Source: Luteolibacter sp. Y139 (lineage in GTDB: Bacteria; Verrucomicrobiota; Verrucomicrobiia; Verrucomicrobiales; Akkermansiaceae). Taken from it: a stretch of 64,000 nt of DNA. The notes under the pieces were generated by a model. The model searched no databases. It saw only the letters and a program-made list of their open reading frames with translations, and was not told where the DNA came from. Of the stretch, positions 9,166 through 17,100 are shown piece after piece. Every line of letters starts with the position of its first letter. Within the stretch, counting starts at the first letter, position 1. Location: the NCBI RefSeq assembly GCF_038066715.1, contig NZ_JBBUKT010000003.1, forward strand, positions 496,001-560,000, in the 5' to 3' direction. The translations under genes were made by a program, and so were the position numbers.

Positions 9166-10271
9166 TCAAAGTGCTCCAGCTTCACCGATTGCTCCGCATA
9201 CCCCCGTCCCATCTCGCCGAGGAAGTCCATCAGCTCGATGTTGTCCAGAGTGAAGCCCTTCTTGCTCACCTTCATCGCCGCTTCCATGTCCGCGTCGCCG
9301 ATGCTCCGGTCATAGCGCGCATAGAGAAATGCCGCGCGCGGGTTCTCGCGGATCAAGTCGCCGATCTCACTGTCGAGCGGCTCGCCATGGCGGCACTCGC
9401 CATGCTGGCGGCACAGCATGTCCTGCATCCACTGCGCCGAGCCGATCAGTGCCGTCGGGATCGACTTCGCCTGGCCTAACAGATTCTCGTCGATCCGCGA
9501 ACCACGTCCGGTCTTCACCCGGCCGGTGCCGATGGAAACAAGGCTCAGGCGATCCTTCCCATCCGGCCAATTGAGCCGGTACTCCGGCAGCGTCGCCATC
9601 GTGTAGAGCAGATACGCGGGATTATTGAAGGGCGTCACGCCTCCATCCTCGAAGGCGAAGACCTGCCGCTTCGTCTCCCCGCTATGCTGGTCCACGATCT
9701 CGATCACCTCCGGCGGGAAGAAAGTCGGCGCCGCCGTGCTGGCGCGCACGATCTGCCACAGCGGCAGGTCCAGATTGCAGCCCGGCTGCGCGCGGTCGTT
9801 GTAGAGCGCACGCGGGTTGTTCGACATCGGCCACGGCGAACCGGTCGAAGCATTGCGCGTCACCACCAGCAACAGCGTGCGAAGCTTCCGCGTGCCCAGC
9901 GTCGCGGGCGTGCCATCACTTTCGACGAAGAAGTGCTTCAGGAAATCCGAGATCGGCTGCCCGGCGAAGCGATGCTTGTAGAGACTGCCCAAGCTGGCCT
10001 TGGTGAACATCACCTTCGCATTCTCGCGATACAGCCGGATCACCTCATCCACCGGCAAGCCCCACGACAGGAAGGTCGCAATGATCGCCCCCGTGCTGGT
10101 CCCGCCCATGTAGTGAAAATGATCCGCCAGCACCAGATCCGGCCGGCCATGCCTCTCCCGCAGCAGCGCCTCCATCCGCCGCGCGATCTCCAACGAAAAC
10201 AACCCGCGGATGCCACCGCCATCGAAGGCAAGCAGCCGCGCACGACCGGACGGGGGAGCGGTCCATTCCAT
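9162..10271 (-). CDS. Patatin-like phospholipase
   Basis: The 369-residue protein carries the patatin fold hallmarks. The oxyanion-hole loop FDGGGIRG lies at 16-23, the nucleophile elbow GTSTG at 57-61 with Ser59, and the catalytic Asp209 in EDGGV. ASTAAPTFFPP near 178 is also typical of the family. It would hydrolyse acyl chains of membrane phospholipids. No signal peptide is seen, so it is cytoplasmic. Its stop codon lies inside the start region of the SLOG/SLATT gene, so the two are translated together. Patatins are known effectors of CBASS immunity (CapV), but no cyclic-nucleotide synthase gene is nearby, so the trigger here would have to be the SLOG protein or an unlinked enzyme. The enzyme class is firm; the immune role is inferred. 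Confidence 0.88.
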   Translation of the reverse strand: MEWTAPPSGRARLLAFDGGGIRGLFSLEIARRMEALLRERHGRPDLVLADHFHYMGGTSTGAIIATFLSWGLPVDEVIRLYRENAKVMFTKASLGSLYKHRFAGQPISDFLKHFFVESDGTPATLGTRKLRTLLLVVTRNASTGSPWPMSNNPRALYNDRAQPGCNLDLPLWQIVRASTAAPTFFPPEVIEIVDQHSGETKRQVFAFEDGGVTPFNNPAYLLYTMATLPEYRLNWPDGKDRLSLVSIGTGRVKTGRGSRIDENLLGQAKSIPTALIGSAQWMQDMLCRQHGECRHGEPLDSEIGDLIRENPRAAFLYARYDRSIGDADMEAAMKVSKKGFTLDNIELMDFLGEMGRGYAEQSVKLEHFD

Positions 10272-10403
10272 GATGCCGCTCGTCTAACCGTTCCCCCCCG
10301 CCACGGCGAGCGGCAAAAACATCGCGTGCAAAGCTGAACGCCGGGCAAAATCGGATCCGTGTTGGACAAGACAACTGCGATCCTACACAAACTCGGTGGA
10401 AAA

Positions 10404-10832
10404 ATGACCTCTCTACCGCACTTCCCCTATCATCGTGATCCCGAATCTTCAGGTTCGATCCGGTCCAGCGACGCGGCATGCGAGTGTTGTGGCAAGGCTC
10501 CGGGGCTTCTTTACGACGGAGTCGTTTACGCTGAGGAATCCGTTCAGAATCTTTGCCCCTGGTGCATCGCGGACGGCTCTGCGGCAGACAAGTTCGATGC
10601 CGAATTTTTCGATGCCTACTTCTGCGACGATGACCAGAACGAGGTGAAGATGCCGCCGGAGGCATATCGGGAGGTGTTTTCCCGAACCATTGGCTTCCCG
10701 ACCTTCAATCCGATTGGTTGGTGGGTTCACTGCAACCAGCCCGCCGAGTACGTGACGCGGAACGAGCCTTACGAGATGGTCTTCGAATGCCGGGTCTGCC
10801 ACCAGCGGCACGCCATTGATGATCTCGACTAG
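10404..10832 (+). CDS. CbrC family (UPF0167) protein
   Basis: The 142-residue product matches the CbrC/UPF0167 pattern from end to end: LPHFPYHRDPESSGSI at the start, CECC, LCPWCIADGSAADKFDAEF in the middle, and FECRVCHQRH near the end. The Cys pairs are likely zinc ligands. E. coli CbrC is linked to the CreBC response and colicin E2 tolerance, but its biochemical role is unknown. The ATG at 10404 is chosen because GGTGG lies five bases upstream and family homology starts there; a GTG at 10359 would add 15 unrelated residues. It is divergent from the patatin gene, with a 132-base spacer. Confidence 0.85.
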   Translation: MTSLPHFPYHRDPESSGSIRSSDAACECCGKAPGLLYDGVVYAEESVQNLCPWCIADGSAADKFDAEFFDAYFCDDDQNEVKMPPEAYREVFSRTIGFPTFNPIGWWVHCNQPAEYVTRNEPYEMVFECRVCHQRHAIDDLD

Positions 10833-11051
10833 GGCGCCTCGCCGAGGTGATGATCTGAAAATCAAAGATATCTCCGGCGGCCATTGCAAACCGCCCGATC
10901 CACCCTCGCTGCGATTGCCTTATGACTTTTCGCACGATGCTGCTTGAAAGGCCATTCATCCCGCCGATGCTCCGCGACTCTTGAAACCACGGGGATTTCT
11001 TTCCGTGGAGTTCATTCCGGCACGCTTCCCGCAGCCGGATTCTCAGTCGCC

Positions 11052-13706
11052 ATGAGTTTCCACCTCCCATCCCGACGGTTCGCGCCGTTGGCTTTCGCGC
11101 TATTGCTGTGCTCCGGCGTCGGCCAGATGGTCCGGGCGCAGCAGGGCGCTGCCTTACCGGTGGAGGGCGAGATGAAGCGCTGGCACACCCTCACCTTCGA
11201 TTTCGCCGGCCCGGCCACCAGCGAATCAGCCACGCCGAATCCCTTCACCGACTACCGGATGGACGTGACCTTCACCCATCCGGCCAGCGGCGCCACGCTG
11301 CTGGTGCCGGGCTTCTTCGCCGCAGACGGCGGCGCCGCGGACAGCTCCGCCAGCTCCGGCAATGTCTGGCGCGTCCATTTCGCACCGGAACGCGTCGGCG
11401 ATTGGACCTACTCGATCTCCTTCCGCAGCGGCACCAATGTGGCCACGGCCGATGGTCCCGCACCGGGCGCCAGTGCCGGCTACTTTGATGGCCTCCAAGG
11501 CTCCTTCACCATCGCGCCGAGCGACAAGACCGGCCGCGACTTCCGCGGGAAAGGACGGCTCGATTACGTCGGCCGCCATCACCTGCGCTTCGCCGGCACC
11601 GGCGAGTATTTCATGAAGGCAGGCGTCGATTCGCCGGAGAACCTGCTCTCCTACGCCGACTTCGACGGGGATTTCAAAACGGATGGCCAGAAGGACGAGC
11701 TCGTGAAGACCTGGGCACCCCACGTGGCCGATTGGCAGCCCGGCGATCCCACCTGGCAGGGCGACAAGGGCAAGGGCCTGATCGGCGCGCTGAACTACCT
11801 CGCGTCGGAAGGACTGAACTCCGTTTCCTTCCTCACCATGAACATCAACGGGGATGACAAGAACGTCTTCCCCTACACCACCTACGGCGAACGTAGTAGG
11901 CTCGATGTCTCGCGGTTGGACCAGTGGGAGACGATCTTCGAGCACGCCACGCGCAAAGGCTTTTATCTCCACTTCAAGACTCAGGAGACCGAGAACGAAC
12001 TGCTGCTGGACAACGGCAATCTCGGCCCGCAGCGGAAGCTCTACTATCGCGAGCTCATCGCCCGCTTCAGCCATCACTTGGCGCTGAACTGGAACCTCGG
12101 CGAGGAGATCAACAACGCCACCACCGCCCAGAAGGCGGCGTGGGCCCAGTTCTTCCACGACAACGACCCGTATCACCACCCCATCGTCATTCACAATGGT
12201 GACCAGCACTTCGACCTGATGGGCCCGCAGTTCGCGCTCACCGGCATGTCGCTGCAGCTCAATGAGGCGAATTTCAGCGACACCTTCACGAACATTCTCC
12301 GCTACGTCCGCCGCTCGGATCAGTATGGCAAGGCATGGGTGGTAGGCTGTGATGAACCGGGCAACGCCAGCGCCAGCCTGCGCCCCGACAGCGACCCCGG
12401 CACCAGCCACACCGATGCGCGGCGCGACGCGCTCTGGGCCACCATCATGGCCGGTGGAGCAGGCTGTGAATTCTACTTCGGCTCGAATTATCCGAACTCG
12501 GACATGACCTGTCAGGACTTCCGAAGCCGGGATGCCTTCTGGGACTACTGCCGTCACGCACTGACCTTCTTCAAGGAGAACACCTTCGCCTTCGAGCTGA
12601 TGTCGAATCAGAACGAGCTCGTCAGCGGCTATGGCGACAATGGCAACCGCTGTCTCGCCAAGATCGGCGACACCTACTTGATCCAGCTCCGCTCCGGCGG
12701 CACCCACACACTGGACCTCACCGGCACCACCGGCAGCTTCACGGTGAAGTGGTTCGATCCTCGCAATGGCGGCACCGCAATCCCCGCCGCCGATCTCGAA
12801 GGCGGCGGCATCGTCAGCCTCGGCAGCCCGCCCGCGAGCCCCACTGAAGACTGGATCGTGCTGGTGAAATCCACCAGCGGTGCCAGCGCCACCAATCGCG
12901 CCCCCACAGTCACCGCAGGCGCCGATCGCCAGGCCTTTCTCACCGGCGAAACGGTATCCTTCCCACTGGAGGGCGTGGTTTCGGACGATGGCTTGCCGGA
13001 TCCCGCCGAGCTTGCAGTGGCGTGGACTATGGTTTCCGGCCCCGCGCCCGTCACCTTTGCCCAGCCTAACGCCGCAGCCACCCAGATCACCTTTACTACG
13101 GGCGGCACCTATGTCCTGAGCCTCGCGGCGAATGACAGCGACCTCGACGCGCATGACGAGATCACCGTGACCATCTCGCTGCCCACAGAGGGCAATCTCC
13201 CGCCGGTCTACAACGGCTACGCCTTCATCACCTCGGTCAATGAGCCTCTGTCGCTTCCCTACGGCGCGATCCTCGCCAGTGCTTCCGACCCCGACGGCGA
13301 TCCGGTCTCGCCGGTCATGACCAATGGCTCGTCATCACAAGGCGGGCAAGTCGTGATGGAAGCGGGCCATCTGACCTATGCGCCCTCGATCGACTACTTC
13401 GGTCCGGATTCATTCGTGCTCACGGTGGGCGATGGCCGTGGCGGCTTCACTACGGCGACGATCACCGTGCAAGTGGCCGAAGCCGGCAGCATCCCGCCGC
13501 CGACATCATCCCCCGGCTTGCTACGAGTGGGCGAGGGCGTGATGCGCTTCCGCTACTTCGGCGCACCGGGAGCAAACTACACGCTTGAGCGCTCCACCGA
13601 CTTGGCGACCTGGACCACGCTCGCAACCGACCTGAGCGGCGAGATCGACTACCTCGATACCGCAGCTCCCACAAAGGCCGCCTTCTACCGCATCGTCGCG
13701 CCGTAG
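11052..13706 (+). CDS. Secreted DUF5060 / TIM-barrel glycosidase-like protein
   Basis: The ATG at 11052 gives 884 residues with a signal peptide ending near VRAQQ. Domains in order: DUF5060 beta-sandwich (about 38-135, WHTLTFDFAGP and NVWRVHFAPERVGDWTYSI); an alpha/beta-barrel (about 150-530); a collagen-binding-like domain (about 545-610, YLIQLRSGGTHTLDL and GSFTVKWFDPRNGG); a PKD-like module; a cadherin-like module (DPDGDPVSP); and a C-terminal verrucomicrobial beta domain (YTLERSTDLATW). Candidate catalytic acids are Glu351/Glu352 in NWNLGEE and Glu435 in CDEPG. Both motifs are conserved in the paralogue at 14130. Proteins of this layout are putative glycoside hydrolases acting on complex polysaccharides. 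The real substrate is unknown. Confidence 0.8.
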   Translation: MSFHLPSRRFAPLAFALLLCSGVGQMVRAQQGAALPVEGEMKRWHTLTFDFAGPATSESATPNPFTDYRMDVTFTHPASGATLLVPGFFAADGGAADSSASSGNVWRVHFAPERVGDWTYSISFRSGTNVATADGPAPGASAGYFDGLQGSFTIAPSDKTGRDFRGKGRLDYVGRHHLRFAGTGEYFMKAGVDSPENLLSYADFDGDFKTDGQKDELVKTWAPHVADWQPGDPTWQGDKGKGLIGALNYLASEGLNSVSFLTMNINGDDKNVFPYTTYGERSRLDVSRLDQWETIFEHATRKGFYLHFKTQETENELLLDNGNLGPQRKLYYRELIARFSHHLALNWNLGEEINNATTAQKAAWAQFFHDNDPYHHPIVIHNGDQHFDLMGPQFALTGMSLQLNEANFSDTFTNILRYVRRSDQYGKAWVVGCDEPGNASASLRPDSDPGTSHTDARRDALWATIMAGGAGCEFYFGSNYPNSDMTCQDFRSRDAFWDYCRHALTFFKENTFAFELMSNQNELVSGYGDNGNRCLAKIGDTYLIQLRSGGTHTLDLTGTTGSFTVKWFDPRNGGTAIPAADLEGGGIVSLGSPPASPTEDWIVLVKSTSGASATNRAPTVTAGADRQAFLTGETVSFPLEGVVSDDGLPDPAELAVAWTMVSGPAPVTFAQPNAAATQITFTTGGTYVLSLAANDSDLDAHDEITVTISLPTEGNLPPVYNGYAFITSVNEPLSLPYGAILASASDPDGDPVSPVMTNGSSSQGGQVVMEAGHLTYAPSIDYFGPDSFVLTVGDGRGGFTTATITVQVAEAGSIPPPTSSPGLLRVGEGVMRFRYFGAPGANYTLERSTDLATWTTLATDLSGEIDYLDTAAPTKAAFYRIVAP

Positions 13707-14129
13707 CCTGCGCAAGCCTCCCGGGAGCGCCGGTCTCAAGGCCGGCCGAGTGGTCCCCGACTGCCAGATCTTGAGATCAACTCTCCCCAAAGTTGTCTCC
13801 ACGGATCGACTAAATCCCGCCCTCTCAGCGCTGGATTTATCTTCAGGACAACAACAACAACACGCCGCTAAAACCCAGCATCCAAGCGGCTTCCCGGCGC
13901 ATCGTGGGCAGATTGTTAGTGTTTTTTCCTCGCGGAATGCACGATTTCGGATATTAAGGAAACCCTTATCTTGCACACACGCTTACTGCGGGAAATCCCC
14001 CATTTCGCAGGTGGTGCAATCATGCGAACGCTGCCGGATTCCCCCGTTTCCCGGCCTTTTTCGCCGCGAATTTCCTGACTCCTCGAATCGCCATCCACTC
14101 CCGGAACATTCCCAAAAGCCACCTAGCTC
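13707..14129. other. Intergenic region between the two DUF5060 genes
   Basis: No gene is visible. A short inverted repeat (GCCGG...CCGGC, about 13732-13749) follows the first gene but lacks a T run. The right half is more AT-rich (GATATTAAGG, AACCCTTATC) and probably holds the promoter of the 14130 gene. No ribosome binding site precedes that start. Confidence 0.4.
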
Positions 14130-17100
14130 ATGTCGCCGCTTCGAGCTCTTCTCGCCAGCCTCTTCCTCACCCCCGCAGTCCACGCCGTCACACCTGTCAG
14201 CTCCACGGATATATATCAGGAGTCCGGTGGCATCCTCGTGATGGAAGCGGAGCGTACGCCCTCCTCGCTCGGCAGCGGCAGCAATCGCTGGGAACTTTAT
14301 GAGCCGGGCGAAACGAACTTCGTCACCGGTGCGACCAATGACGCACACCTCGAGTTCCAAGGAAACTCCTCCAATGGCGGACCCGCCGCGGCACCGCTGA
14401 CCTACAAGTTCCGCATCAACGAAGGCGGCTACTATTACATCCATATCCGCGCCCGCGCCCGCCTCGATGGCGCGACTTCGGACAAGAACAACGACTGCTA
14501 CATCAAGGTCACCGGCGATAGCTACGGCGCAGGCCCGAACGCTGGCAACGCGCACCTGATGGATGCACCGCTCAGCCTGCTGACGAGCAATACCAAGCTC
14601 TACGGCGCGGGCACCACCACCTGGGGCTGGTCCGATCAACTCGACGCCGGCGGCACCGATAACAAGCGCTGGCCCGTTTACAACTTCACCTCCGGCGGCA
14701 CCTACACGCTCACGATTTCCGGCCGCTCGATCAAATACAACTTCGACCGCATCGTCTTCCGAAAGTCGACGATCGCCACCGCCAGCGCCAAGTCCGCATC
14801 GCTTCCCGAGTCATCCACCACCGTCAGCAGCGGCACCGGCCAAGCGGTCTCCACACTGATGCTCGTCAATGCCGACACCGATCACGACATCGGCCCGATC
14901 ACCAGCGGCATGACCATCAATCTCGCGCTCACCGGCGCGAACCTCAATGTGCGCGCAGTCACCAGCCCCTCCATCGTAGGCTCGGTGCGCTTCAGCCTCG
15001 ACGGCGCGGCCGACTCGATGACCCAGAGCAGCGCGCCCTACACCCTCGGCGGAGATGGTCCGGGCGATGACTACCTGCCATGGACGCCATCGCTTGGCGG
15101 CCACACCCTGATCGCCACGCCCTACACCGCGGCCAGCGCCGGTGGCACCGCAGGCACGCCCATGACGGTGAACTTCACCGTCATCAACACGCCGCCCGGC
15201 GGATCTCCCACCGCGAACGCCGGCACCGACAAGTCGATCACGCTGCCAACCAACTCGGTCGTCATCAATGGCACCGGCACGGATACCGATACCGGCGGCT
15301 CGATCAGCGCCTACGCATGGACCCAGGTGTCCGGTCCTTCCACAGCCACGCTCTCCGGAAACACCACCGCGAACCTCACCGCCTCCGCCTTGGCTCAGGG
15401 CACCTACGTCTTCCGCCTCACCGTCACCGACAATAGCAGCCTGACCGGCTACGATGATGTCAGCGTCGTCGTGAATGCAGCAGCCGGCGTGCCGGTGGCG
15501 AATGCGGGAGCCGACAAGGCAATCACCCTACCGACCAATTCGGTCGTCATCAATGGCTCTGGCACCGACGCCGGCGGCTCGATCAGCGCTTACGCATGGA
15601 CCCAGGTTTCCGGCCCTTCGACCGCCACACTGTCCGGCGCAGCCACCGCAAACCTTACCGCCTCCAACCTCGTCCAAGGCCCCTACGTTTTCCGCCTCAC
15701 CGTCACCGACAATAGCGCCCTCACCGCGAGTGATGACGCGACCGTGACCGTTTCCGCCGCCTCCGGTGGCAGCGGCCAATCGGTCACCACGCTGATGCTG
15801 ATCGATGCCGATACCGACAGCGAGATCGGCCCGCTCATCAATGGTGCCACCATCGACCTCGCCGTCGTCGGCGCGAACCTGAACATCCGCGCCGACACCT
15901 CGCCCTACCCCGTCGGCTCGGTGCGCTTCAGCCTGAACGATGTGGCCGACTACGCCACCCAAACCAATCCGCCCTACGCGATGGGCGGCGATGCGATCAC
16001 CGACTACTGGCCATGGACGCCACCACTCGGCACCCTCACCGTCACCGCCACGCCCTACACCGGCTCAGGTGCCACCGGCACCACCGGCACACCGAAGACG
16101 GTCACCTTCACCGTAATCAATAGCCAGCTCACCGGCGACCCCGTCGCCAACGCGGGTGAGGACAAGGCTATCGTGCTGCCCACCTCCTCGGTCATCTTCA
16201 ATGGCTCCGGCACCGACACCGACGGCACCATCTCCAGCTATTCCTGGTCACAGGTCTCCGGCCCGAATACCGCCACCCTTTCTAACAAAACGACCGCAAA
16301 CCTCACTGCCTCCGGACTGTCTCAGGGCAGCTACCTCTTCCGCCTCACCGTCACCGACAATTCCAACAAAACGGCCACCGATGACGTGCTCTTGAACGTG
16401 CTGCCCGCCGGCAGCGGCAGCGCCTTGATCACCGGCGAGCTCAAGAAGTGGCACAAGGTCACCTTCAGCTTCACCGGCCCCACCACCAATGAAGAAGCCA
16501 CGCCGAACCCCTTCACCGACTACCGCCTGAACGTCACCTTCACGCACGTCGCCAGCGGCAAGAGCTACGTGGTGCCCGGCTACTTCGCCGCGGATGGCAA
16601 TGCCGCGAACACCTCCGCCACGGCCGGCAATGTCTGGCGCGTCCATTTCGCTCCGGATGAAACCGGCGCGTGGAGCTACAGCGCGGCCTTCCGCTCTGGC
16701 AGCAATATCGCCACCTCGACCAGCGCGGGCACCAGCGCCGGATACTTCGATGCCGACACCGGCACCTTCAACATCGCCGCCACCGACAAGACCGGCATCG
16801 ACTTCCGCGGCAAGGGCCGCCTCGAATACGTCGGCAAGCATCACCTGCGCTTCGCCGAAACCGGCCAGTATTTCATGAAGGAAGGCACCGATGCCCCGGA
16901 GAACTTCCTCGCCTACTCCGACTTCGACGGCGACTTCAAAACCGATGGTTTCGGCGACAACTACCTGAAGAACTGGTCCGCCCATGCCTCCGACTGGCAA
17001 GCCGGCGATCCAGTCTGGCAAAGCACCAAGGGCAAGGGCCTGATCGGCGCGATCAACTACCTCGCCTCCGAAGGCCTCAATGCCTTCTCCTTCCTCACCC

